From Malania oleifera (Eukaryota; Streptophyta; Magnoliopsida; Santalales; Ximeniaceae), in contig NC_080424.1 in assembly GCF_029873635.1 (NCBI RefSeq), forward strand, positions 737,501-801,500: DNA of 64,000 bases. The letters run 5' to 3'. Below the pieces are notes generated by a model, which saw nothing but the letters and a program-made list of their open reading frames with translations, did not search any database and was not told the origin of the DNA. Both the position numbers and the translations under genes were made by a program. The first letter of the stretch is position 1, and every line of letters begins with the position of its first letter. This document shows, piece by piece, positions 45,836-57,430 of the stretch.

Positions 45836-46685
45836 GTTTTTTACATCACCAGGAGTCAAGGAGTATACCCTAGCCTGGGTTGTCCCTCCCTGTTGACCAC
45901 CCCGTTGTGCCTGAACACCTCCTCCATATGACTGTTGTGGAGCTCCACTATTCATCGGCATCTGACAATCTTTCTTCTGATGTCCCATCCTACCACAATG
46001 AAAACAAGCTCTAGAACCCAACAAACACTTCCCTGAGTGAGCTCTCCCACACTTGGAACAGGCTAGAGTAGTTATGGTACTCTAAGAAACACCACCACTG
46101 TTCTTCTTCCAGTTGCCCTGCTTTACCCCCCAAAAAGAACTGGAAGGCGCAGGTCTCTTCTTTGGAACCTGAACCTCAAGGTCCTCCTGCAAACTCTCCT
46201 CTACTACGGTGGCTTTGTCAACCAAAGTAACAAATTCCTGCATCTGCCAGATCACAGTCTGCTTCATAATCTCCTTCTTCAGGCCCCTCTAAAACCTATA
46301 AGCCTTCTTTGCCTCATCCAGAATCATGAATGGAGCAAAACGGGATAGCTCTTGGAATCTAGCAGCATATTGCTGAACTGACAACTTCCTCTATTCCAGA
46401 CTCATGAATTCCTCCATCTTGGCATTTCTAACCGTGACTAGAAAATACTGTTCAAAGAATAAATCTTTGAACCAAGCCCACGTCAAAACCATAGGAGTAG
46501 GTCGATGCACTTCAAGCATCTTAATTGACTTCCACCACCTCTCTACTTCGCCTCTTAGCTTGAATGTCGCAAAGGCTACCTTCTACTTCTTAGTGCAGTT
46601 TAGGACGTCTAGAATCTTCTCAATCTCCCCGATCCAATTCTCAGCCCGAATCAGATCTGCACTCCCCATGAAGATAGGAGGTTTT
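45836..46685 (-). pseudogene. Broken gag of element F, C-terminal and middle part
   Basis: Contains an intact-looking CCHC knuckle, CFHCGRMGHQKKDC (about 45968-46010), and capsid-type sequence (VDKATVVEESLQEDLEVQVPKKRPAPSSSF; ADLIRAENWIGEIEKIL). Stops lie in between. It is interrupted at 46685 by solo LTR G and continues at 49198-49396. Confidence 0.83.
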
Positions 46686-49197
46686 TGTGACGCCTCAAAC
46701 GCACCAATTGGGGCCCGAGTGCCACGTGTTCCAATTACCTATATCTGATACCATAATTAACTTGCACGCAACGGAATATAAATAAATAACCTCAAATAAA
46801 TACCAGAGTTCTATATAACAACCCAAAAACGAACACTACAACATCCAGATATCCGTATCCACAACCAGTATTTAAAACATAACCCAATACAAATATATTT
46901 GTATATATATACCAGTATCTCACAATACCCCAAAAGAAACTACCAAAAACAACCCCAGCCTAGGCCTTCAAACCCGATCTCTAGAAGAACCTGAAAAGTT
47001 GTTAATCCACTAGGGTGAGACACTTCTCAGTAAGGGTGGAATAAATTATAACAGTGTGTGGCAAATGAGTTTTAATATTTACATATCAAAATAAAATGTT
47101 TCTCACATAATATCAATAACAACTGAGAAAATGTACCATTAATAACATCCCTAACATCTAATATCATACACACATTCAATATGCACAAGTACATAATTTT
47201 TATGCAGGCGAAAGTCCCTGATGATAGGGAAGATTACTTGCTCATAAAAGTAGTTTCCTTCTACTCTAATACCTAAAAGATACCTACCAGAGCACTCACC
47301 TTACTCAGTAAGCCCTCAGGTGGAGAATTACCTCGCCATTAGTATATACATCTTTATTATTTTAAAGGTGAAGGTTTCCGAGGATCGGGATGTCTACCTG
47401 CCCATACAAGTAGCATCCCTTTATACTGATATCTAGAAACTACCAATCAAAGCACTTGCCTTTCTCAACAAGCCCCTGGTGGTATGTTTACCTCGCTGCA
47501 TGCACACACATGCATTCACAATATGCTATATCATTATTATCATTTTTTTAATTAAATTCACATGCACAACAAATCCACACAAGAATCATGCAACTTATAC
47601 TTCGTCTTCCAATGTCCTAAGTACTTGGCCCACACAGAGCAACTGCGTACATATTAGTACATGGCCCACACAGGCACCACTACCTACACAGGGTACATAA
47701 CATGGCCCACACAAGCACCACCATCCACATAGGATATATAACATGGCCCACACAGGCGTCATTATCCACATAGTATATAACGTGGCCCACACAAGCACCA
47801 CTCCAGCTTCCGCGACACGTGGCCCACACAGGCACCACTATTCACCAGTATCCAATCCCCATGACCTGCCCATAGTACATCAGTAAAACAAGCTCCTCGA
47901 CCTACTAATGTCCTATCCCATATAAACAACAATATGACGAGCTCCTTAACCTATCAACGTCATATCATGATTTGTATCTAGGCAATATAACAACCTCCTC
48001 ATGCCAACGTTATATTAAGATGCATACGAATAATCACACCAGTTAATTCACACAGACGCATCAATGCATTTCCACACAAGAATCCAACAGATCAATTCAT
48101 TTCCCACATAGTATCCTAACAGATCAATACATTTCCACACAGGAGTCAAACATAGCAATTCATTCATCATGTCATTATCATTCCAAACATCCCCACATAC
48201 AAACCCAAATACCACAGTAATTCATATTCAATTTATTAGTAAAATTGTTCCCATGTCACACGAATTTAATATCATATGCAATTATCCCAAATATAAACCT
48301 TAAACACAATCATCATTTTCTAGTACTCAAGTTGTTCTAAAAAAAATCATATAGATAAATAATAAATTTCATATGTTCGTAAATAATCAGTTCACCTTAA
48401 TAAAATACTGATATAATTTTATTCCCCCTTGCCTGATTTCCTGAACCACCCCTGCAGGGTTCCCAAAATTATACCTGCGGCATTCACCCAAACCCTGATT
48501 CAATCAAATCATCCCCAATAAAATATTATTTTAACCTTTCCTAATTTACAATAATTAAATAACAATTAATTTCTAAATAACCCATTTATCCTAGCTTTGG
48601 GGCTATTTCCACAACGACCCCACAAGAAATCTGTTCTGCTATACTTGTAAAGAATCATCCCTAGATTCTCGTGATTGTGTCTAATCGTCAATTTGACTTA
48701 AAATTTAAGAAAAATTGAGGCAAGAATGAGAATTTGCCTTGCCCCAAGAGATATGCCTACGTCGCTCCTACGACAAATCTACTCCGGTAGAAATTTTGGT
48801 GGCGGGGAATGGAACCCAGTGGTATTTCGGATTTTCAATTGAGCGAGAATCCGCTGCAAAATCGTAGAGAGAGGAGGAGTGGAGAGCATGAGCTGAGAAA
48901 GTTTTTTCTTTCTTTCTTTCTTTCCCTTTCCTTCCTCTTCTGTGCGTGAGAAAAGGTTTTTTTTTTCTTCTTTCCTCTTCCTACTTTGTTCCAGCGGGAA
49001 ACTTAAGCACGAAGTTTTCCTTCTTCTTTTTTTCTTTCCTTTATCCTTACTTTATACTTTTTGTATAATAACTTTATATATACTTTATATATATATATAC
49101 CCACAACCCTCAAATTTCCTAATTTAATTAATTTTCTTACTAATAATTAATTAATTAATAATTTTTTTTTTAATTTTTTTTTTCTTTAGTCGTTATA
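46686..49197 (-). mobile_element. Gypsy solo LTR G, minus strand, in gag of element F
   Basis: Begins TGTGACGCCTC at 46686 and ends AGTCGTTATA at 49197 (terminal CA mutated). Flanks gtttt (46681-46685) and gtttc (49198-49202) are a TSD with one mismatch. It is 2512 bp. On the minus strand: acceptor AATCAG|G at 48495-48496, 62-nt mini-exon 48494-48433, and both donor positions read GCAAGG instead of GTAAGG (about 48742 and 48432). Conserved TCTCACCC motif at 47013-47033. Confidence 0.83.
47626..47846 (-). repeat. Minisatellite with a roughly 41-bp unit in LTR G
   Basis: About six units starting with TGGCCCACACAGGCACCAC (plus strand), variably diverged, spaced 35-45 bp. Confidence 0.85.
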
Positions 49198-49396
49198 GTT
49201 TCAGTTGTATGAACTAGTCAATGGAGTATCGCAACTCAGCAAAGGGACGATCCTAACCCTTATTTGTCTGGACAACCTTAGCCATAAACTGCTGAGCGAA
49301 GTCCCGTTGCACACTAGTACAGTTACTGCCAACCTCAGGGCCAGCACCCTCACTACTACTGCCTCCATCGTTGGCAGTAATATCCTTGGATTCCAT
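49198..49396 (-). pseudogene. Start of gag of element F
   Basis: The minus-strand ATG at 49396 follows CTTTTCAAG, an acceptor-like site. The beginning of the frame ([20 protein letters not shown]) matches gag of E. Stops occur within about 60 codons, and the frame then runs into solo LTR G. Confidence 0.82.
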
Positions 49397-49775
49397 CTTG
49401 AAAAGCAATTAAGGATATCAATTAGAAGCTTAACCAACTAATACCGCAATACTATAAACTGACTTCCCATAATAACATTCCTAGTACCGTCGTACTCTAA
49501 TGACTCACATTCTCATTCTAACTCGAGTTTCGCCTTTCCACTTAGAAACAAAGTCGTCAATAGATTGCCGTGATTTTCTAAACCCTTCGAATGATCCAGA
49601 AAAGCACCAAAGTTTGTCAATGGATTTCTGTCCCCCAAGTATACTAAGCTAAACTCGAAAATCAAACTCACATCCTAAACTCTGGTATAGTCTAATTTAT
49701 AGAACCTAACAACCTAAGCTCTGAGCATATCCATAACTAGGCAGTGCAATTCACATCACACTTCTGGCTGGCTAT

Positions 49776-49789
49776 GGGCTCTGATACCA
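49776..49789 (-). promoter_or_regulatory. Primer binding site of element F
   Basis: The minus strand reads TGGTATCAGAGCCC, three bases from the LTR border at 49793. Confidence 0.92.
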
Positions 49790-50711
49790 AACTGTAACGC
49801 CTCGGTCCTTAATATGGCCCCAGAGTGCTACTATACATACATATCCTGCACAAATCCTGATATTATACATAACCACCAGCCCTAAACAGGGACATACGGT
49901 ATTCAATAATGATCTGTACTCACATATCTTGCAGAAAACATAAATCATTCATATGGATTCTAATAGACATACCAAAGTATCTAAATGTTCCTTACATATA
50001 TTCAACCGTAAGTAAAACATAAACTATATTACATTCCCAAAAACCAACCAAGCTAACAACCTAGTACTCATATAGAAACTTATGCTAACTAAAAAGACCC
50101 TACCCTCTGCAGCCTCTTAAGACAACTAGGACTGATATCCTGAAGCTCCTGAAAATAAGGTTGTAAGATTGGGGTGAGACACTTCTCAGTAAGGAGGAAG
50201 ATAATACATCAGTGTGTAACTGTACAGTTATATTCTTATTTGAAAACGGTTACATAGATTGCACATTCTCAATACTGTAATGTATATATAGTACATAAAT
50301 AAATCCCTAATAATGTAAAACCCAGCATCATTACAAGTGAGAGTTCCCAAGGTTAGGGTAGGGTACAGGCTCATACACTGTACGATCCCTCCGCCCGGTA
50401 CTTAGACCTGTGACTCTGCCCAGTAAAGCTTTTAAATCATGTGTATGCATATTTAGAATACTGTCAAGCTCGAAACTATCATAACTATGCTAGTAACTCC
50501 TCGTGGCAAGGGTTGTGTGATAAGAAAACACTGATCGAGCCTTGTATGCGCAGGCATCGTCAGGCATCATAACGTGTTGCAATCCAACTTGGCCATCACC
50601 ACCCCGATCCCTTTTGACCAATGGCCCTTCTTACCAATTCTACTACTAGGTACCCACATTAAAAAATAACTACGTGTGGTTGCACTGTACCTCTGTTTTG
50701 GCAACGGTACC

Positions 50712-53286
50712 TGTAACGCCCCGACCCCCTAAGTGGGCCTGGAGTGCTACTAATCCATTCATTTACCTAATAATTCACATTCTAATATCATGTATGCAGC
50801 GGAAAACATTACTATAATCTTCCAACAAATATAATACCAGAGTTCTCTAAAATCTATCTACACACCATAATAAACCATGCTTCTACCTGTATTCAACATA
50901 TATATATATATATATCCCCAAAAACATCCAGTATTCACAATCCTTCATTTCTTATCAACCTTAAAACATAAGACATAAAATATAAAATATTAACATTCCC
51001 AAAAACATCATTAAAATGTTTATACCCTTTTTCTTATATCTCCCAAAAATGCTATAAAACCTCGAGCTCTCTAAGCTTGATCTCGAGGAGGTCCTAAAAA
51101 AGATACATTTATATTTAGGTGAGACACATTTCAGTAAGGGAAGAAACAATATATTAAAACAATGTGTGGCCAATATGAGGATTGTATATAACATATTATT
51201 CATCATTTGCAAATCATTAAGTTAATTCCTGAAATCATTTTCTGATCCTATTCAAACACATGCAAGGTATTTTACACACGAGATTACCTGAGGATAGGGG
51301 TGATTACCCATCCATACAAGTAGCACCCCTCTGCTCTGATACTTAGGCAACCCTAGGATCACTGCTGAAGCATACCAGGGCACTCACCTTATTCAGTAAG
51401 CCCTCAAGCATTAGATTGATCTCGTACTCACATAATTCAAACAAAGGCTTACCAGTGAAGGCCCCAATGGTAGGAAAATCTACCCGTCCATACAAGTAGG
51501 TTCCCTTTGCTCTAGTACATTATGCAACTACTACCACATCTAAAGTTACTAGCGTACTCACCTTTCTCAACAAACCCTCAAGCGAAGAGTACACCCCGCC
51601 CAATCGAAACATGTTCTACCAGCATAAATACTGCTAATACCATAATACATTATTTTGTTTGCTTTTATTCTGCATCTCTCAACTGTTCATGTTTTCATCT
51701 TTTACTTTTCATTTTATTTCACTTTACGTGACTTTTTCCCATTTTACATTGTTCACATTTCACATTTTATTTCCATTTCATTCATTTCCATTTTCATTTC
51801 ATTTCATTTCATACCTAGCATCTTTCAACTGTTTTACCCAGCATCCTTCAGCTATTTTACCCAATATTTTTCAACTGTTATACATTTACCTAGCATCTTT
51901 CAACTGTTTTACCCAACATTTTTCAGCTGTTTTACTTAACATCTTTCAACTGTTTTACCCAACATTTTTCAACTGTTTTACCTAACATCTTTCAGTTGTT
52001 TTACCCAGCATCTTTCAGCTATTTTACCCAGCATTTTTCAACTGTCATACATTTACCTAACATCTTTCAGTTGTTTTACCCAACATCTTTTAGCTGCTTA
52101 CATGGGTGCATTAACACACACAAGCAACATAGTTCATATCATATTTCATTCTCAATGTATTACTTACTTAACTTGCATCTCATACATTTAACATATATTT
52201 GCACAGAACTTACATTTACTCATGTCACACAATTTAGCAATAAAATTCATACACTACCTGTAAAATAAGCCAACCAACATTTAACGTCTATATACTGAAA
52301 ATACCTTTCATTTCATACTCAATTATCCTGAAAATATTTTTCACTTTGATCAGTTCATTTTTGCATATACATATCTAATAAACAATCCTAAACTTGGAAA
52401 AACATAATTTAAATGGTTGACGTTTTAAACCTATACCGAAACATATACACGTATATATAACACAATTCATTTTCCATTAAATTCATAAAAATTCTGGTTT
52501 AATATATTTTTTTCCCTTACCTGGTTTCTTGAACTATGCCAACAGAGACCCCGAAAAATATCTGCGATACTCACTTGGACCCTGAATCAAAAATCCTAAT
52601 TTCATTAAATCAACCCTAAATAAAATAATATTTTAATATTTCCTAGGGTCATAAATTCCAAAAAAATAATTATACCTTCAAATATAGCCAATTTACCTAA
52701 TTTCCAAAATCTCACTCTCGCTTTGGAGTGGGACTTAGAAAACCCCAATTGGAAATTTACTCTAGGCAAAATGACGACGATCGCGACTAGGACACCGTGG
52801 TGGTGCTCGATCGTCGATTTAATGGTAGATTTAAAGTGAAATTGAGAAATTAGGTTAAAATTGCCTTACCCCAGGAATAGTATCTAAGCCACTTTCACGA
52901 CAAATTCGCTCCAGTAGAAATGTCAGCAACGGAATTAGGAATCTAACGACAAACTCCGTTTCCCGATCTACCGCAAATCCGTCGAGAAATTAAGAGAGAG
53001 ACAGAGACAGAGACAGAGGGAGGCTGGGCGCGCAAAAAATTTTCACAGGGGGGCGTGAGTCTTTGTAGAAACCAAATTCATCTCCTGAAGCTTCTAAGCT
53101 TCAGGAGAGTTACCCTTTCTTATATATATTATATATTATAATAATATATTATATTATATTAATATGTTATGTTATATACTTTAATTAATGATTATCATTA
53201 TTTAATTAATTATTTAATTTAGTTAATTATTTAATTCAGTTTAATTTTATTTTATTTTTTTATTTTATTTTTTTTGGATCACTACA
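50712..53286 (-). mobile_element. Gypsy solo LTR H, minus strand, in F 5' LTR
   Basis: Borders TGTAACGCCC (50712) and TCACTACA (53286), with a perfect 5-bp TSD gtacc (50707-50711 and 53287-53291). It is 2575 bp. On the minus strand: donor GG|GTAAGG at 52869, acceptor GATTCAG|G at 52582-52583, 61-nt mini-exon 52581-52521, second donor CCAG|GTAAGG at 52520, conserved motif 51119-51138. It has no obvious TCGTCGACGA array. Confidence 0.93.
51814..52100 (-). repeat. Minisatellite with a roughly 24-bp unit in LTR H
   Basis: About twelve units of the form AACATCTTTCAACTGTTTTA plus CCC. Every few units an extra ATACATTT spacer occurs, giving a weak higher-order pattern. Confidence 0.9.
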
Positions 53287-54192
53287 GTACCGAGCCTACA
53301 TAATATAAGCTTTTTAGGCTTCATATACTATTGAGACAAGCTATGGTCCCAATATCATATATACAATTTACATTAAAACATAATAACTTCGGCAATTCCA
53401 ATATTTTCACAATCTCATTCATGCATACTTTCATTCATACTGTGGTAAAAATCGCCTCGTAACCTCTCGGTTTTACCCTTTTCTCATATTTGGCACAGTA
53501 TCTAACCGGCACTTGTTTCTACAATTTCTAATAACCACTTGGAACCTTAGTTCTCATAGTTCATATACATGCATCTCAAATCAATATAGAATCAATTCAT
53601 ATCATACGTCATACTTATTTGATCATGTATATACATTTCACATAAACTGGTTTGTAAAATATCATTTCTGCTGCTATTAAGAGTTTCAAGCATCTCCTAC
53701 TTTAGTTTTGGTGCAAAGAAAGTAGTTTAAGAAATTTGGGGATCATATGCCAAAAACCCTATTTTTTGCCAAAACCGTAAAATCGTGAAAACCGTAAGAA
53801 TCAGCATTTATACCCGGTAAAACTTTGGAAATAAGCAGTCAATAAGTACATATAAATATAAGCTACATATCCTGTGGTTTTTTTTTTTTTAAGTACTGAT
53901 GTAAAAAAAACCCCTTACCTTTATCCCAAAAACTAAAGCACGAGCTTATTGATCCAAAACCACGACACGGGATCTTCAAAACCTAAAAACTAAAGAACAA
54001 TACTTCAATATTATTCATTAATCTATTACATATCTACCGAAATGAAAACGAAATCAAATCCTTACCTCGATTTTAGGAAAAAACCCATAAATCATAAAAA
54101 TGATGATCTGATCCGCTATAACTAAAGAGATTCTCCTTCTAATCACGTAGAAACTTCCAATCCTAGAAACAAACGACGAACAGCAAGGAATC

Positions 54193-54196
<4 letters not shown>

Positions 54197-54271
<75 letters not shown>
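54197..54271. repeat. (GA)n microsatellite in the leader of LTR F
   Basis: About 37 GA units with two GGGA interruptions, at the same leader position as the (CT)n tracts of LTRs E and L. Confidence 0.93.
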
Positions 54272-54280
<9 letters not shown>

Positions 54281-54636
54281 AGAGAGAACTTGCTAGTTCT
54301 AAAGAGAGAGATTTTGGGTTTTCTTTCCCTTTAAGCAACCAAAAATGATATTTATAGAGCCTTTGACCGAGTCAAATTCGTCAATGAAGCAGCGCCTTCG
54401 TCGACGAACCAACCACTCAATTCGTGGACGAAGCTTTACCTTCATCAATGAACCCCATCCGGATATTTTTCTTGGTTCTCTTGGTATTTCTTCATCGACA
54501 ACGCTCTGAATTTCAACGACAAAGAATTGAAGGGACTTCGTTGACGAACATACTGCCTTCGTCGATGAACCATGCTGTAATTCCCTTTTTACCCCCTTTC
54601 TTATTTATTTTCCTATTACGAGTTCGAGTCTCTACA

Positions 54637-55110
54637 ATACCAATATATCATCAATGCATACCACCACAAACTGGTCTAGATATTGGTGAAAGACCTTGTT
54701 CATCACATCTATAAACACTACAGAAGCACTTGTCAGTCCGAGTGACATAACCAAGAATTTGTAGTGGCCATACCGAGTCCTGAATGTCGTCTTTGAAACA
54801 TCATCTGCTCTAACCTTTACCTAATGATACCTAGACTGTAAATCTATCTTTAAACCCGTGTCCCCTATAACTAGTCAAATAAATCATCGATGCAAGGAAG
54901 CGAGTTTTTATTCTTAATAGTCACTTTATTAATTTCTCAGTAGTCGATGTTCATTCTCATTCACCCATTTTTTTTTCACAAATAATACCGGCACTCCCTA
55001 GGGTGACACACTAGGCCGAATAAATCCCTTGACCAATAATTCTTGCAACTGTTCTTTTAACTTTTTAATTCCGCCGGTTCCATTCTGTACAGAGCTTTCG
55101 AAATTGGTGT
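54637..55110 (-). pseudogene. Broken reverse transcriptase of gypsy element I
   Basis: Minus strand. The polymerase centre VVCIDDILV abuts the F insertion at 54637. [27 protein letters not shown] lies upstream, with MPFG changed to MSLG, and degraded DYRE/KKDG blocks precede it. The C-terminal half of pol is absent from the window. A deletion probably removed it together with the rest of F's left LTR. Confidence 0.82.
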
Positions 55111-55719
55111 TATCCCCAAAACTTGATCAATAGTAAACTCTACCTCACGGTCAGGAGGTAGTCCCAGCAAATCCTCAGGAAAATCCCTCACTATCGGGAT
55201 ATTCTCTAATCTCAACTCCCTTTCTGGTATCTCCTTCACACAAGCCACAAATCCTTGACAACACTCTAGCAACAATCGCCTTGCCTGAATAGCAAATAAC
55301 AACTGTGGTGGGGTGCGCACACAAAACCCCACGAACCTGTACTCCTATCCACCATGAGGTCTGAACACTACCTCTTTGAGATACTGGCATAGTGAGCAGC
55401 TAGCCAGTCCATCCCCAATATCACCTCAAACCCATGCATATCCAAGACCACCATATTAGCTAAAAAATACCTCCCCTGAATACATACTAGATAGTTCTCG
55501 AGTATCCTCTCACATATCCCCACAAGCCCTGTCAGCGTAGCCACTAACAAACTGACACCTAACTGTTGTGTTTCTAATCCATAAAATTTAAAACTGTAGG
55601 GAGATAAAAGAATAAGTTGCACCTGAATCAAATAAAACAATGGCTGTAAATGACAGAATTGAAATTATATCTGTCACAACATCTCCTGTCGCTTCAACAT
55701 CCCCTAGTGTTAGTACGTA
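55111..55719 (-). pseudogene. Broken protease of element I
   Basis: The active-site region (IVLFDSGATYSFIS) lies near 55600-55650, with a frameshift inside it. VVLDMHGFEVILGMDWLAAHYASIS and the linker IPIVRDFPEDLLGLPPDREVEFTIDQV follow. About four codons are missing in front of PEDLLG compared with the other elements (FPDVFPEDLLG). Confidence 0.82.
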
Positions 55720-56739
55720 GACTCACGCTGGGCCGATATTCCTTTGTTGTCCGCCTCGAGGTGCCTGACGATCTCTTCTGAATGGTCTAAGGAGAGGCGC
55801 AACAACTAGCGGTGCTCGGTAGTCCTTCACCATATGCCCCGGCTGATGGCACTGATAACAAACTATCCCCCTAACCCAACACTCTCCCTAGTGTCTCCTG
55901 TAGCATATAGGACAAGAAGGGGGCATCAGCCTGCCCTGCACTACCTGATCTCCCCCTCCCTGTCTCCATCCACCTCTGTTATCCTAACTCCTCCAAGGCC
56001 CTCGGTTGGACCCCGCCTGAACATCTGGAGGCGCAGGCCTCTTTCCCTAGCTCTATGCTGCGGTGCCTCTCTGAAGGCCACTCTCTATCATGACAGCTCT
56101 ATCCACTACCTATGCAAATTTTTGAGCCTAAAAAACTATAACCTGCTCAAATAGACTCTATCTTAAGCCCTCCTTGAACTTTATCGCTTTCCTTTCCTCA
56201 TCTGATACCAAATACAGAGCAAATTGAGACAACTCAATGAATCTAGCTGCATACTTTTGTATTGTCGTCGGTCCCTATGACAAGTTTAGAAACTCTGCTA
56301 CCTTCGCTCTCCCGACAGTAGCGGGGAAGTATCTCTAAAAAAAGATCTCCCTGAAGTCGTTCCACATCACTGTTATAGGGTCAGGTCTCTGCTCCTCCAA
56401 CAGCCTCGCTGATCTCCACCAAAGCTTTGCCTCCCCTATCAGCTTAAAAATTGAAAACAATACTTTCTACTCATCTGTACATGGAATAACTACCAAAATA
56501 TCCTCTATATCCTGGACCCAGTTTTCAACCACAAGTGGGTCAGCTCTTCTAGGGAATGATTGGGGTCTCATACGCCTGAACTGCTCAATCGTACAGCTCT
56601 GCTCCCCTGATCCTCTAGCCATCTCTGTCATCACCTGCTAGGTGACACTACGTAGTACAACATTATGATCTCTACCCCCCATACTGGAAGGCCCTACATC
56701 ATCACCCCCAACATGTGCACTACTACTCCCTGGATCCAT
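55720..56739 (-). pseudogene. Broken gag of element I
   Basis: The minus-strand ATG at 56739 follows CTATTTGCAG|G, an acceptor-like site. The frame starts MDPGSSSAHVGGDDVGPSS and meets a stop after about 33 codons. It then continues with capsid motifs (NWVQDIEDILVVIPCTDEQKV; YAARFIELSQFALYLVSDEE) and a CCHC knuckle, CYQCHQPGHMVKDY, whose last Cys is Tyr. Many stops are Gln or Trp positions. Confidence 0.83.
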
Positions 56740-57430
56740 CCTGCAAATAGAATAAAACGGTTTCAAAACTCTTTCATCATAACACACTAACACACCCAGC
56801 ATACTAAAATCCACAAGATACTCTGCTACATACATTTCTCTTTACATTCTTAATCCTCATTTAAAATTAAATCTTACCACTTAGAAACAAGAACCGACGA
56901 TAGTATCTATGGTTTTCCTGAAATCGTCACCCTAGGAAAAACACAGAAACAACCACAGAACTCCTGCCTCCAGACCGTAAGATAAAACCCTAAATTCCAA
57001 ACTCATCCTCTAACAATTACTAACCCATATCTTAATCTACTCATCTCCAATTCTCCTCACAATCCATTCCTATACTCTAGATGCTAGTGTTGCAGTAAAG
57101 GGAGGAGAAAAGGGAGAAGGAGACTGAGGGAGAATAGGGAGAGAAGGGAGAGTGGGGGAGTGAGATAAGGGTGCGGCTGAGAGAGAAAAGGGAGCAAAGG
57201 GGAGGAGGGGGCTAAGGGGAAGAGAGCCAAGAGAGGACCGACAGAGAAGAAAAGGAGAAAGAGAGAATGAGAGAGTGAGAGAGGGAAGGGAAGGAGAAGT
57301 TGTGCGGGGGCTCACAGAGAGGAGATAGGGAAGGAGAGAGTAAAGGAGAGGAAGAAGAAATGGCAAGAAGAAGGAGAGGGGTGCGCTCCTTTGCTGAGGA
57401 AGAAGAAAAAAAAATAGGGGAGGGGGGAAA
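56740..57430 (-). other. Leader of element I, pyrimidine-rich upstream part
   Basis: Between gag and LTR J there is no LTR end or primer site. On the minus strand a CT-rich block of about 330 bp (57430-57100) comes first. A possible acceptor ATTTCAG is at 56918-56919, then a 40-nt segment, a donor GTG|GTAAGA at 56877, and an acceptor TTTGCAG at 56741-56742 beside the gag ATG. A small open frame runs through the CT block and is probably meaningless. Confidence 0.5.

Larger units (their letters stand above)
49793..54636 (-). mobile_element. 5' LTR of gypsy element F, interrupted by solo LTR H
   Basis: Right border TCTCTACA at 54636; left border TGTAACGCCTC at 49793, next to the primer site. 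Without H it is about 2.26 kb. On the minus strand: palindrome array 54575-54370, TATA box 54356-54349, GA/CT tract 54271-54197. Donor GAG|GTAAGG is at 54065, acceptor GTTTTTAG|G at 53983-53984, the 64-nt mini-exon at 53982-53919 and the second donor AAG|GTAAGG at 53918. The conserved motif is 50172-50192. Confidence 0.9.

Noticed and set aside
51655-51985. Overlapping 94- and 108-codon frames rich in Phe, Ile and Ser.
   Set aside because: They translate a 24-bp minisatellite and the T-rich DNA before it in solo LTR H.
57070-57366. A 98-codon Ser/Pro/Leu-rich minus-strand frame.
   Set aside because: It is translation of a pyrimidine-rich tract with no start context or domain. I treat it as leader sequence.
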